NCBI GenBank assembly: GCA_038226305.1
Contig: JBBRQN010000002.1
Location: forward strand, 62,001 to 126,000
From: JASLDZ01 sp038226305
GTDB taxonomy: Bacteria > Pseudomonadota > Alphaproteobacteria > Caulobacterales > Caulobacteraceae
Length of the DNA: 64,000 bases
Reading direction: 5' to 3'
In this document: piece by piece, positions 8,083-16,437 of the stretch
How positions within the stretch are numbered: the stretch's first letter is position 1
Layout of the letters: every line of letters begins with the position of its first letter
Notes under the pieces: generated by a model
What the model saw: the letters and a program-made list of their open reading frames with translations, nothing else
Database searches by the model: none
What the model was told of the DNA's origin: nothing
Program-made: the position numbers and the translations under genes

Positions 8083-8640
8083 TCACAGCTTCTCAGAGAT
8101 GCGGATCGCCGCCCGGCAGCCCGCCTTGATCACCGCCGACAGCAGGGGATAGCCGGGCGCTTCCCTTGCCCCGTGGGCGACGGCATGGGCGCGGTGTTCC
8201 AGCTCATCGTCGCGGAACCGGGCCAGTTCAGCCGCCAGTTCGGGCTCGCTCTCGCTGACCTCGGCGATCTGCTCGGCATAGTGCGCCTCGATGACGCTCT
8301 CCACAGCCTCGGTACAGGCGTGGGCGGCCTTCTCGCCCATCAGGGCGGTGCCCGCACCAAGCGCGAAGCCCGCCATGCGCCACAGGGGCGTGAAGAGGGT
8401 GGGGCGCACGCCCCGGTCCGTCAGGATTGCGTCGAACGCCGAGAGGTGGACCTGCTCGCCCGCCTCGTGCGAGGCCATGTCGGCGGCCATTGTCTCGCCC
8501 CCGCGGGCGTGGCCGAACACGGCCTTTTGGCCACGGTAGATGTGGACTGCGCCGAGCTCGCCTGCGTGATCAACGCGCAGCATCTCGTGCAGCCGGCGCG
8601 ATGCCGTGCCGTGACCGGCTGGGGGCGGCGAGGCGCTCAC
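8083..8640 (-). CDS. coq7: COQ7-type demethoxyubiquinone hydroxylase
   Basis: This di-iron monooxygenase performs the last hydroxylation of ubiquinone biosynthesis (demethoxyubiquinone to demethylubiquinone) at the membrane. Iron-binding carboxylates and histidines are visible in EMLRVDHAGELGAVHIYRGQ, ASHEAGEQVH, EAHYAEQI and DDELEHRAHA, a full COQ7 set. GTG 8640 gives 185 residues and overlaps the dsbB stop (GTGA), which supports that start over a longer one. It is translationally coupled to dsbB. Confidence 0.9.
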   Translation of the reverse strand: MSASPPPAGHGTASRRLHEMLRVDHAGELGAVHIYRGQKAVFGHARGGETMAADMASHEAGEQVHLSAFDAILTDRGVRPTLFTPLWRMAGFALGAGTALMGEKAAHACTEAVESVIEAHYAEQIAEVSESEPELAAELARFRDDELEHRAHAVAHGAREAPGYPLLSAVIKAGCRAAIRISEKL

Positions 8641-9149
8641 GCGACGCTGCGCCCGCGGGCGGCGGCGAGGCCCGATCCGGCCATCGCGCCGAGCGACACC
8701 ACCGCGTTCCATCCGGCCATCGACACGCCAAACCAGCGCACCGCAGCCTCGTCACATCGAACCATATGCACCTTCGTCGCTCCCGAAAGGAGATCGGCCA
8801 CGTCCTTGCCCGTGATGGGGCCGCTCATCCGCCCCGTGCAGGTGGTGGGTCCGGGCCACCACTTCCACTCTACCCCGGCGTGATAGGCGGCGACGCCTGC
8901 CGAGACGGCGCACACCAGGGCCAGGGCGGCGCAGACGATCCACGCCCAGGAGGGCCGGATGCGGATCAGGCTCAGGCCGACCAGCGCCGCCGCGCCCGCC
9001 GTCCACCACGCCTCGCGCTGGCGCAGGCACAGCTCGCAGGGCGGGTAGCCGCCGAACGTCTCGAAGGCGTGGACGGCGATGAGCAGCGCGGCCGCCAGCG
9101 CCAGCACGACCAGCGGCCAACGATCGGGGCGGAGGAGGGCGGAGGCCAT
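8637..9149 (-). CDS. dsbB: DsbB-family disulfide bond formation protein
   Basis: This 170-residue inner-membrane protein has four hydrophobic segments. The first periplasmic loop carries PPCELCLRQRE (Cys38, Cys41) and the second carries Cys104 and Cys132, the two redox pairs needed to reoxidise DsbA and pass electrons to ubiquinone. It is coupled to coq7 by a four-base overlap, joining a quinone-using enzyme with a quinone-making one. No dsbA is seen in the window. The ATG at 9149 precedes MASALLRPDRWPL. Confidence 0.87.
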   Translation of the reverse strand: MASALLRPDRWPLVVLALAAALLIAVHAFETFGGYPPCELCLRQREAWWTAGAAALVGLSLIRIRPSWAWIVCAALALVCAVSAGVAAYHAGVEWKWWPGPTTCTGRMSGPITGKDVADLLSGATKVHMVRCDEAAVRWFGVSMAGWNAVVSLGAMAGSGLAAARGRSVA

Positions 9150-9172
9150 GTCGCCGCTTACACCGCGCCCGT

Positions 9173-9748
9173 TCAGAGGTGGAGGAATTTCAGCGCCACG
9201 ATCGCCACGACCAAGAGCGCCACCGCCCCGCCGGCGATCCACCACAGATACTTGTCCACGATGGCCTTGGCGGCCGGGTGCTGCAGCAGAAGCGCCTCGG
9301 CGAAAAATCGCACCGAGCGGGTGATGGTGCAGGCGGCCACGAACTGGAGGAGGTCGAACCGCGCCACGCCGCTGGCGATCGTGACCAGCTTGAACGGCAC
9401 AGGCGTGAAGCCCTTGAGAATGATCACCACGAAGCCGTTCTGCGCGAACCAGCTCTGATACACGGCCAGGCCCTCCGAATGCCCGAACAGCTTCAGAATC
9501 CACAGGCCCAAGGGCGTCGCCCACACGCCAATGGCATAGCCGAAGAGGCCGCCAACCACCGACGCCAGGGAGCACACGGCCGCGTACAGCCACCACTTCT
9601 CCCGCCGGGCCAGAACCATCGGGCCGAGCAGCACCTCGGGGATCAGCGGGAAGAAAGAGGCCTCCGCAAACGACAGGGCCGCCAGCGCGGGCATGGCCCA
9701 GCGCGTGGCCGAAAGGGTGAGCACGCGGTCGTAGAGGGGGCGAAGCAC
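9173..9748 (-). CDS. YqaA/DedA-family (VTT domain) membrane protein
   Basis: The 191-residue integral membrane protein belongs to the SNARE-associated/VTT (DedA-like) family. The conserved core is visible: FAEASFFPLIPEVLLGPMVLA, GGLFGYAIG and the amphipathic GFTPVPFKLVTIASGVARF. Family members are linked to lipid flipping and membrane homeostasis; this short YqaA type has no defined substrate. It lies 23 bases upstream of dsbB on the same strand, so the three genes yqaA, dsbB and coq7 probably form an operon. Confidence 0.85.
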   Translation of the reverse strand: MLRPLYDRVLTLSATRWAMPALAALSFAEASFFPLIPEVLLGPMVLARREKWWLYAAVCSLASVVGGLFGYAIGVWATPLGLWILKLFGHSEGLAVYQSWFAQNGFVVIILKGFTPVPFKLVTIASGVARFDLLQFVAACTITRSVRFFAEALLLQHPAAKAIVDKYLWWIAGGAVALLVVAIVALKFLHL

Positions 9749-9829
9749 GGGCGAGCGGGTTCCTTGAAGGGCGTTCCGCAGCTAGCAGGTCGGGCGCTGC
9801 GGCGCGAGGGTGGCAAAGGAGGCGTGACG

Positions 9830-10096
9830 ATGAGCGATCCGGACCTTGAGGCCATGGCCGCCGACGAGCTGAAGCGCGCCCTCGATCTCAGCTGGCGCCA
9901 GCTGAAGAAGATCACTCCCTGGGGCGACGACTTCGAGGGCGTCTCGCCCTCCGGCCGCAACGTGGTGGTGGAGCGTGCTTACGTGTGGGCCAGCGAGCCC
10001 GACGGCGACATCCTCTGCGAGGTGCGCGTCTTCGTGAACGCCGCGCTCTATGACCAGGGGGCACTCGCCACGGCGGTCATCCCGCGCGTAGGGTAG
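9830..10096 (+). CDS. Small conserved protein of unknown function
   Basis: The 88-residue soluble protein starts at ATG 9830 behind a strong AAAGGAGG ribosome binding site (about 9816-9822). It begins MSDPDLEAMAADELKRALDL and is rich in charged residues and tryptophan, with no membrane segment. It ends 4 bases before the FAH-family hydrolase gene, so it is the first gene of that operon (small protein, FAH hydrolase, amidohydrolase). I do not recognise the family, though proteins of this size precede FAH-domain genes in related genomes. Confidence 0.7.
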   Translation: MSDPDLEAMAADELKRALDLSWRQLKKITPWGDDFEGVSPSGRNVVVERAYVWASEPDGDILCEVRVFVNAALYDQGALATAVIPRVG

Positions 10097-10100
10097 GCCC

Positions 10101-11108
10101 ATGAAACTCGCCTCCTTGAAGGGTGGCCGCGATGGCCGCCTCGTCGTCGTCTCCGAAGATCTGGCATGGTGCGCCGATGCTTCGCCCATAGCCGCCACCT
10201 TGCAGGGGGCGCTCGACGAGTGGGAGCGGTGCGAACCGATGCTTCGCGCGCTGGCGAAGTCGGTCGAGACGCACGGGGTGCCGCTGGAGCGGTTCCACGA
10301 GCACGAGGCCGCCGCGCCCTTGCCCCGCGCCTACCAGTGGGCCGACGGCTCGGCCTACGTGAACCACGTGGAGCTGGTGCGCAAAGCCCGCGGCGCCGAG
10401 ATGCCTGCGAGCTTCTGGACCGACCCGCTCATGTACCAGGGTGGCCCGCAGTTCATGGGCGCCCGCGACCCGATCCCCCTCGCCGATCCCGAGTGGGGCT
10501 GCGACCTGGAAGGCGAGGTTGCGGTGATCGTCGGCGATGTGCCGCAGGGCTGCACGCGCGACGAGGCGGTGGCCGCCATCCGACTGGTGGTGCTGGTCAA
10601 CGACGTGTCGCTGCGCAACCTGATCCCCGGCGAGCTGGGCAAGGGCTTCGGCTTCTTCCAGGCCAAGCCCGCCTCCACCCTGTCGCCCGTGGCCGTGACG
10701 CCCGACGCCCTGAAGGGGTGGGACGGGGCCAGGCTGCACGGAGCGCTTGAGGTCTCGCTCAACGGGGCCGATTTCGGGGCCGCCGACGCAGGCGTCGACA
10801 TGACCTTCGACTTCCCGACCCTGATCGCCCACGCCGCCCGGACGCGCTCGCTGGTGGCGGGCACGGTGATCGGCTCCGGCACCGTCTCCAACCGCGGGCC
10901 AGACGGCGGGCCCGGCAGGCCGATCGCCGAGGGTGGTGTGGGCTATGCCTGCATCGCCGAGCTGCGCACGGTGGAGACGATCACCGGCGGCTCGCCCGTC
11001 ACGCCCTTTCTGCAAGCCAGCGACACGGTGCGCATCGAGATGCGCGATGCGAAGCACCACTCGATTTTCGGGGCCATCGAACAGACGGTCGAGGAGTTCA
11101 CCCGATGA
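10101..11108 (+). CDS. Fumarylacetoacetate hydrolase family protein
   Basis: The 335-residue protein has the FAH fold used for hydrolysis or decarboxylation of C-C bonds in beta-diketo or 2-oxo acids. Metal-binding signatures are WGCDLEGEVAVIVGD, LVNDVSLRN and GFGFFQAKPASTLSPVAVTPD, with the C-terminal GTVSNRG loop. This is the longer type seen with fumarylacetoacetase-like enzymes of aromatic amino acid breakdown, but homogentisate genes are not adjacent, so the substrate stays open. The amidohydrolase start overlaps its stop (ATGA). Confidence 0.85.
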   Translation: MKLASLKGGRDGRLVVVSEDLAWCADASPIAATLQGALDEWERCEPMLRALAKSVETHGVPLERFHEHEAAAPLPRAYQWADGSAYVNHVELVRKARGAEMPASFWTDPLMYQGGPQFMGARDPIPLADPEWGCDLEGEVAVIVGDVPQGCTRDEAVAAIRLVVLVNDVSLRNLIPGELGKGFGFFQAKPASTLSPVAVTPDALKGWDGARLHGALEVSLNGADFGAADAGVDMTFDFPTLIAHAARTRSLVAGTVIGSGTVSNRGPDGGPGRPIAEGGVGYACIAELRTVETITGGSPVTPFLQASDTVRIEMRDAKHHSIFGAIEQTVEEFTR

Positions 11109-12742
11109 CCGTGGCGCTCCTCGCCCTGGCCGCCGCGCAGGCGCTCCTGATCACCGGCGGCCCGATCTACACGGGCGACGAGACCCATCCCCGGGCGCAG
11201 GCCGTGCTGGTGCGCGACGGGCGGATCGCCTTCGTGGGTGGGCGCAGGGCGGCCGAGGCGAAGGCCGGACCGGGCGTGCGCCGCATCGACCTCAAGGGGG
11301 CTGCGCTCTTCCCGGGCTTTACCGACAGCCACGCCCACCTGCGCGCCATCGGCGAGCGCGAGCTGACGCTGAACCTCGAGGGCTCCAGGTCGGCCGCCGA
11401 AGCCATGCAGCGCCTCAAGGTCTGGATCGCCGCGCACCCGCCCGCCTCCGGTGCCACGCTCGTCGGGCGAGGCTGGATCGAGACGAGCTGGCCGGAGAAG
11501 CGGTTCCTGACCGCTGCCGACATCGACGCCGTGGCGCCCTCCACGCCTGTGCTCCTCACCCGGGCCGACGGCCACGCCATCGTGGCCAACACGGCCGCCT
11601 TGGCCGCCGCCGGGATCACCGGGCAGACGCCCGATCCGTTCGGCGGCAAGATCCTGAAGGATGCGCAGGGCCGCCCCACCGGCATGCTGGTCGACAACGC
11701 CAAGGCCCTCGTCGCCGGGCTCGTGCGCGCGCCCACCGAGGCCGCCCGCCGCGCAGCCTTCAAGGAGGCCTTCCGGGTCGAGACGCGCTACGGCTGGACC
11801 GGCGTTCACTCCATGAGCGTGTCGTGGGCCGACGTGCCCCTGCTGGAGACGATGAACGCTGCGGGCGAGGCCCCCTTGCGCGTCTACAACGCGGTGGACG
11901 TCGGCCAGGCCGAGCCCCTTTTCGCCTCCGGCCCACGCGCCAGCGCCGAGGGGCGCATCACCACCCGCGCCATCAAGATGTACGCCGATGGGGCGCTCGG
12001 CTCCCGCGGCGCGGCGCTTCTGGAGCCCTATGAGGATGCCCCCGGTTCCACGGGCCTGATGCTGCTCAAGCCGGAGCAGGCTGCGCCGGTGCTGAAGCGC
12101 GCGCTCGATGCGGGCCTGCAGGTCTGCACCCACGCCATCGGAGACCGCGCCAACCGCGTAGTGCTCGACCTCTACCAGCAGGCCTTCGCCGACACCCCGC
12201 CTAACGTGCGGCGCATGGCCTCTCGCTGGCGGATCGAGCATGCCCAGAACGTGACCGACGCCGACATCCCGCGCTTCGCGGCCCTGGGGGTGATCCCCTC
12301 CATGCAGCCCAGCCACGCCATCGGCGACCTGCACTTCGCCGGCGCCCGCCTGGGGCAGGCTCGGCTGGCGGAAGGCTACGCCTGGAAGAAGTTCATCGAC
12401 GCGGGCTCCATCGTTCCCGGAGGCTCCGATGCACCGGTTGAGCGGGGCGATCCCCTGATCGAGTTCTATGCCGCCGTCAGCCGCAAGGATCTGAAGGGCT
12501 ATTCCGGCCCCGGCTGGCATCCGGAGCAGGCGGTGGATCGCAAGACCGCCCTGAAGATGTTCACCGCCTGGCCCGCCTACGCCCGCTTCGCCGAAGCCGA
12601 CCTCGGCACCATCGCGGTGGGCAGGCGCGCCGACCTCACCGCCTTCTCCGTCGACCTGATGACCGCGCCGGAAGCCGCCATTCCCAAGGGCCACGCCACG
12701 CTCACGGTCGTGGATGGCGCGGTGGTGTTCGCCGCACCGTAG
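11105..12742 (+). CDS. YtcJ-like amidohydrolase (Amidohydro_3)
   Basis: The 545-residue metal-dependent hydrolase of the amidohydrolase superfamily has the beta-strand metal site FPGFTDSHAHL (HxH), the lysine region TRAIKMYADGALGSRG, the histidines in VCTHAIGDRAN and WRIEHAQN, and the aspartate in VPGGSDAPVERGDPL. The N-terminal MTVALLALAAAQALLITGGP may be a short signal or membrane anchor. It is coupled by a four-base overlap to the FAH-family gene. Family members hydrolyse C-N bonds in amides or ring compounds; the substrate is unknown. Confidence 0.87.
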   Translation: MTVALLALAAAQALLITGGPIYTGDETHPRAQAVLVRDGRIAFVGGRRAAEAKAGPGVRRIDLKGAALFPGFTDSHAHLRAIGERELTLNLEGSRSAAEAMQRLKVWIAAHPPASGATLVGRGWIETSWPEKRFLTAADIDAVAPSTPVLLTRADGHAIVANTAALAAAGITGQTPDPFGGKILKDAQGRPTGMLVDNAKALVAGLVRAPTEAARRAAFKEAFRVETRYGWTGVHSMSVSWADVPLLETMNAAGEAPLRVYNAVDVGQAEPLFASGPRASAEGRITTRAIKMYADGALGSRGAALLEPYEDAPGSTGLMLLKPEQAAPVLKRALDAGLQVCTHAIGDRANRVVLDLYQQAFADTPPNVRRMASRWRIEHAQNVTDADIPRFAALGVIPSMQPSHAIGDLHFAGARLGQARLAEGYAWKKFIDAGSIVPGGSDAPVERGDPLIEFYAAVSRKDLKGYSGPGWHPEQAVDRKTALKMFTAWPAYARFAEADLGTIAVGRRADLTAFSVDLMTAPEAAIPKGHATLTVVDGAVVFAAP

Positions 12743-12846
12743 GGCGCTCCTGCGAGGCTGCGGCTTGAGCCCGGCGGCGCGATGGGCCACAGCACCGGCA
12801 AGGGCGGGACCGACGCGCCCGCTCACGGGATGAGGCGCTGACCACC

Positions 12847-13641
12847 ATGCAGGATTTGTTCTCGCTCAAAGGCCGCACGGCGCTGGTCACCGGCGGGTCG
12901 CGGGGCATCGGCCGGATGATCGCCCAGGGCTTCGTAGCCCAGGGGGCCAAGGTCTACATCTCGGCTCGCAAGGCCCCCGTCTGCATCGAGACCGCCGAGG
13001 AGCTTTCGGCCGGTGGCGGGCAGTGCATCGCGCTTCCGCAGGACATCTCCACCGTGGATGGCGCCAAGGCGCTCGCGGCCACCTTCTCCGAGCGCGAGCC
13101 CAAGCTCGACATCCTCGTGAACAACGCGGGCGCCGCCTGGGCCGCGGATTTCGAATCCTTCCCCGAGGCGGGCTGGGACAAGGTGATGGACCTCAACGTG
13201 AAGTCGCCCTTCTTCCTCACGCAGGCGCTCTATGGCCCGCTCAAGGCCGCCGCCAGCGCCGAGCAGCCGGCCAAGGTGATCAACATCTGCTCCATCGACG
13301 GGATCGCCCTGAACCCCTTGGAGACCTACAGCTACCACGCCTCCAAATCGGCGCTGATCTACCTCACCCGGCGGATCGCGGCGCGGCTGGTGAAGGACCA
13401 GATCCTGGTCAACGCCATCGCGCCGGGTGCCTTCCCGTCGGACATGAACCGGGCCGCCCGCGACCACGGCGAGTTCGTTTCGCAGCACATTCCCTCGGGC
13501 CGCATCGGCCGGGACGAGGACATGGCGGCAGCCGCCATCTACCTCGCCGCCCGCTCGGGCGACTACGTGGTGGGTACCACGGTGACGGTGGACGGGGGCG
13601 TCGCCTTCGCCCGCCTGCCGGGGGTCTCGGCTGCTGGCTGA
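12847..13641 (+). CDS. Short-chain dehydrogenase/reductase
   Basis: This 264-residue classical SDR has the cofactor site TGGSRGIG, the NNAG motif, the catalytic serine in NICSIDG, and Tyr and Lys in YSYHASKSA. The C-terminus VVGTTVTVDGG is typical of the family. The residues after the second strand (SARKAP) suggest NADP(H). It probably oxidises a hydroxyl or reduces a ketone of a lipid or xenobiotic. About 100 bases separate it from the amidohydrolase and a tRNA gene follows. Confidence 0.87.
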   Translation: MQDLFSLKGRTALVTGGSRGIGRMIAQGFVAQGAKVYISARKAPVCIETAEELSAGGGQCIALPQDISTVDGAKALAATFSEREPKLDILVNNAGAAWAADFESFPEAGWDKVMDLNVKSPFFLTQALYGPLKAAASAEQPAKVINICSIDGIALNPLETYSYHASKSALIYLTRRIAARLVKDQILVNAIAPGAFPSDMNRAARDHGEFVSQHIPSGRIGRDEDMAAAAIYLAARSGDYVVGTTVTVDGGVAFARLPGVSAAG

Positions 13642-13643
13642 AG

Positions 13644-13662
13644 CCGGGCTGCGCTTGCCCGG
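13644..13662. terminator. Possible hairpin after the SDR gene
   Basis: CCGGGC (13644-13649) and GCCCGG (13657-13662) can pair around a seven-base loop two bases after the SDR stop codon. There is no T-run, so this is a weak terminator candidate. Confidence 0.35.
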
Positions 13663-13693
13663 GGCGCTGTGATCCCGTAGGCGAGCGCCTCAC

Positions 13694-13777
13694 GCGGGCG
13701 TGGTGGAATGGTAGACGCGGCGGACTCAAAATCCGCTTCCGAGAGGAGTGTCGGTTCGAGTCCGACCGCCCGCACCA
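13694..13777 (+). tRNA. tRNA-Leu (anticodon CAA)
   Basis: This is a class II tRNA of 84 bases including an encoded CCA (13775-13777). The acceptor stem GCGGGCG (13694-13700) pairs with CGCCCGC (13767-13773). The anticodon arm GCGGA-CTCAAAA-TCCGC shows anticodon CAA, reading UUG. The extended variable arm and GGTTCGAGTCC T-loop are present. It lies between the SDR and the minus-strand epimerase gene. Confidence 0.93.
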
Positions 13778-13780
13778 CCC

Positions 13781-14722
13781 TCAGGACAGCCCCTCCCTGA
13801 ACGACAGGGCGGCGGCGGGCACGCCCACCTCAAAGGGGGTGGCGTCGCTCCAGAACCGCCGGGCGAACTTCGACGCATCCACATGGTAGGGGCGGTCGAA
13901 GGTGAACCGCATCTCCCACACCTCCCGCATGAACGGGACGAAGAGGCCCATCAGCGGCAGGAGGCCCATCGGGATCGCCGTCACCCGGGGCTTCACGCCC
14001 AGGGCCTTCGCCCCCAGGGTCAGGAGGTCGCGGGCAGTGCGGGTGGGGGCGCAGGGCACGTGCCAGGCCTGGTTCCAGGCGTCGTTGGGAGCATCGAGCA
14101 GGCTCACCGCGGCCCGGGCGAAGTCGGGCACGTAGGCCACGTCGTGGGGGCGGTCGACGGGCACGATCATCAGCGCCGCCTTCCCCTGCGCCAGACCTCC
14201 CAGACTAGTGGTGCCGAAGTGCGAGTTGCCCACTCCCGGGCCGTAGAAGTCGGGCGCCCGCAGGGCCGCGACCACCACCCGGCCCTCATCCGCCGCCGCC
14301 CGCCACATGCGGGTGATTTGCGCCCTCGCCCGGGGCTTCTGGCCGAAGCTCGTGAGCGGCATGTCCTCGCTGAGCGGGGCTGACTGGGGGCCGTACATGT
14401 AGAGGTTGTCGATGAGCAGCATGCGCGCCCCCGCCACTTCGCAGGCCTGCAGCGTGTTGGCCATGGCGATGGGCCAGTCGCGCGCCCACACCTTGCCCTC
14501 GTAGGGCAGGCCGATGGCTAGCACGACCTGTGCGGCGCCGGCGCAAGCCGCCTGCACCGACGCGGGGTCGAACACGTCACAGGCACGGAACTTCGCCCCC
14601 GCCGGCAGGCTCGACGGCCGGCTTCGCTGGGCGACGACCACCGGCTTACCTGCGGCGCACAGCTGCTCGGCCAGGGACCGACCCACGGGGCCGTAGCCGA
14701 TGATGTGGATGGGATCGTTCAT
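13781..14722 (-). CDS. NAD(P)-dependent epimerase/dehydratase family protein
   Basis: This 313-residue extended-SDR protein has a Rossmann motif (IIGYGPVGRSLAEQL), DNLYMYGP in the position of the catalytic tyrosine (the usual YxxxK is modified) and the RAPDFYGPG signature. It is probably an atypical NAD(P)-binding reductase or epimerase. It is divergent from a LysR-family regulator, and the short shared intergenic region holds a palindrome, so it is the likely target of that regulator. It ends 4 bases from the tRNA-Leu CCA. Confidence 0.8.
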   Translation of the reverse strand: MNDPIHIIGYGPVGRSLAEQLCAAGKPVVVAQRSRPSSLPAGAKFRACDVFDPASVQAACAGAAQVVLAIGLPYEGKVWARDWPIAMANTLQACEVAGARMLLIDNLYMYGPQSAPLSEDMPLTSFGQKPRARAQITRMWRAAADEGRVVVAALRAPDFYGPGVGNSHFGTTSLGGLAQGKAALMIVPVDRPHDVAYVPDFARAAVSLLDAPNDAWNQAWHVPCAPTRTARDLLTLGAKALGVKPRVTAIPMGLLPLMGLFVPFMREVWEMRFTFDRPYHVDASKFARRFWSDATPFEVGVPAAALSFREGLS

Positions 14723-14772
14723 GTTGGTGCTCTCCTCGGATCGGAACGAAAGACGGAGTAGCGCCTCGGCCT

Positions 14773-14793
14773 ATCATGCGGCCAATGCATGAT
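14773..14793. promoter_or_regulatory. Operator-like palindrome between epimerase and LysR genes
   Basis: ATCATGC (14773-14779) and GCATGAT (14787-14793) form a perfect 7-bp inverted repeat with a 7-base spacer, in the 84-base region between the divergent genes. It fits the interrupted-palindrome form of LysR boxes (T-N11-A). It overlaps the first possible LysR start (ATG 14789), which favours ATG 14807. Confidence 0.6.
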
Positions 14794-14806
14794 TTATATT
14801 TCTACC

Positions 14807-15754
14807 ATGCGTGAACTGAATTTAGCGGGCGTCGACCTGAACCTTCTGCCCCCGCTGCAGGCCCTGCTCACCCACCGTCACGTCTCGCGCGCCGCCACGG
14901 CCGCAGGGCTCAGCCAGCCAGCCATGAGCCGCACCCTGCAGCGCCTGCGCGACCTTCTGGGCGATCCCCTGCTGGTGCGGACCGGCGCCGGGTACGCCCT
15001 CACCGCCCGGGCCGAGGCGCTGGTCCCGCAGCTGGCCGCGGCCCTCACCGACCTGCGCCGGATGCTGACGGTGGAGCCTTTCGACCCTGCCCTGACCCAG
15101 CGCACCCTGCGGATCGCCGCCGCAGACACCCACACCGTACTCATCGCGCCCCTCATGGCCCGCATCGTCGCCCAGGCCGCCCCCGGGGTGGACCTGCGGT
15201 TCGAGAGCTATGGGCCCGACCTGATCCCGCGGATGGAGTCCGGCCGTCTGGACCTCGTGTTCGCCACGGGCTCGACGCCCCTGCCGCCAGGCGCGGCCAG
15301 CCGTTTCCTCGCCGATGACCGGTTGGCGCTGGTGCTGCGGCGAGGCCACCCGCTCGCCGATCGCCCGTGGACCATCGCACACTATGCCCGCGTGGATCAT
15401 GTGGGCGTGACGCTTTTGGGCGATGGCCAGTCCGAGCTCGACGGCCAGCTCGCCGCCGCCGACGTGCAGAGGCGCATGGCGGTGACCACGCCCCACTTCA
15501 TGGCGGCCCTGGCGATCGTGGCCGGCAGCGACCTCGTCACCACCATCGCCCGTCGATTCGCCGAGCCTTTCGCCGCCACGTTCGACCTCGTGCTGATCGA
15601 GCCGCCGGTGCCGGTGAAGGATCTGTCGCTCACCATCGTGTGGTCGCGCCTACGCGGCTCCGACCCTCTGCTCGTGTGGCTGGTGGATCGTCTGGCGGAG
15701 GCGCTCGCTGACGGGCAAGGGCTCATCGGGTTGACCGAGGTGGCGGCCGGGTGA
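14807..15754 (+). CDS. LysR-family transcriptional regulator
   Basis: The protein of about 315 residues has an N-terminal winged helix (DLNLLPPLQALLTHRHVSRAATAAGLSQPAMSRTLQRLRDLLGDPLLVRTG) and a periplasmic-binding-like ligand domain. The opening AGVDLNLL is typical of the NodD/LeuO-like branch. ATG 14807 is preferred over ATG 14789 because the operator-like palindrome covers the latter. It is divergent from the NAD(P)-dependent epimerase gene, its likely target. Its 3' end overlaps the convergent ogt gene by 32 bases. Confidence 0.87.
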   Translation: MRELNLAGVDLNLLPPLQALLTHRHVSRAATAAGLSQPAMSRTLQRLRDLLGDPLLVRTGAGYALTARAEALVPQLAAALTDLRRMLTVEPFDPALTQRTLRIAAADTHTVLIAPLMARIVAQAAPGVDLRFESYGPDLIPRMESGRLDLVFATGSTPLPPGAASRFLADDRLALVLRRGHPLADRPWTIAHYARVDHVGVTLLGDGQSELDGQLAAADVQRRMAVTTPHFMAALAIVAGSDLVTTIARRFAEPFAATFDLVLIEPPVPVKDLSLTIVWSRLRGSDPLLVWLVDRLAEALADGQGLIGLTEVAAG

Positions 15755-16310
15755 GGGGAAGGGCGTCGAACAGGCCGGGCTGAGCCCCGCTCGGAGCGGC
15801 TGCGCCCTCGATTTGCAGGATGCGGAACTTGGTGGAGAGGCCGCCGGGTGCCGAGAAGCCGCCTGCCTTGCCCCCCGCCGCCAGCACCCGGTGGCAGGGC
15901 ACCACTATGGGCGTGGGATTGCGCCCCATCGCCTGACCCACCGCCTGCGCAAGCCGCTTGTCGCCAAGCGTGGCCGCCACCTCGCCATAGGTCCGCGTTT
16001 CGCCCGGCGGGATGGCGCGAACCTGCGGCCAGATACGCAGGTGCAGGTCCGGCGCGCCGTCGTGATCCACGGGTGCCCACGCCAGATCGTCCGGCTCGCC
16101 CGAGAGGTGGGCGCGGATCGCGTGCACCAGCCGGGCGATGTCGCCAGAGGGCGGGGTCTCAACCGCGCCGGGGGCTCGCCTGCGCAGGCGTTCCCGTGTG
16201 GCGGCCTCGGTGGATTCCGGCAGCACGAGCCCTCGCAGGCCCAGCGGCGACCAGCAGAGTCCGCAGAGTCCGATGGGGGTTTCGAAGAGGGCGAAGCCGG
16301 TCGCGTCCAT
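15723..16310 (-). CDS. ogt: Methylated-DNA-protein-cysteine methyltransferase
   Basis: This 195-residue suicide enzyme moves the alkyl group from O6-alkylguanine to its own cysteine, reversing alkylation damage. The active site is VVPCHRVL with Cys139. The winged-helix DNA-binding segment (TRTYGEVAATLGDKRLAQAVGQAMGRNP) with its arginine finger is present. Length matches Ogt rather than Ada, with no N-terminal zinc domain. The C-terminal tail after ILQIEGA is longer than usual and overlaps the LysR gene. Confidence 0.9.
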   Translation of the reverse strand: MDATGFALFETPIGLCGLCWSPLGLRGLVLPESTEAATRERLRRRAPGAVETPPSGDIARLVHAIRAHLSGEPDDLAWAPVDHDGAPDLHLRIWPQVRAIPPGETRTYGEVAATLGDKRLAQAVGQAMGRNPTPIVVPCHRVLAAGGKAGGFSAPGGLSTKFRILQIEGAAAPSGAQPGLFDALPLTRPPPRSTR

Positions 16311-16437
16311 GCGGGCAGCCTACACCCGCCGTCGGGTGCGGGGATAAGATCGCGGCGCTCCGATCTCGCTTGCAGCGCCATGCAGTCGGCATAGGGTCCG
16401 CCGCGAGCCGCAGGCGCGGCCGCTTGGAGAGACTTCG

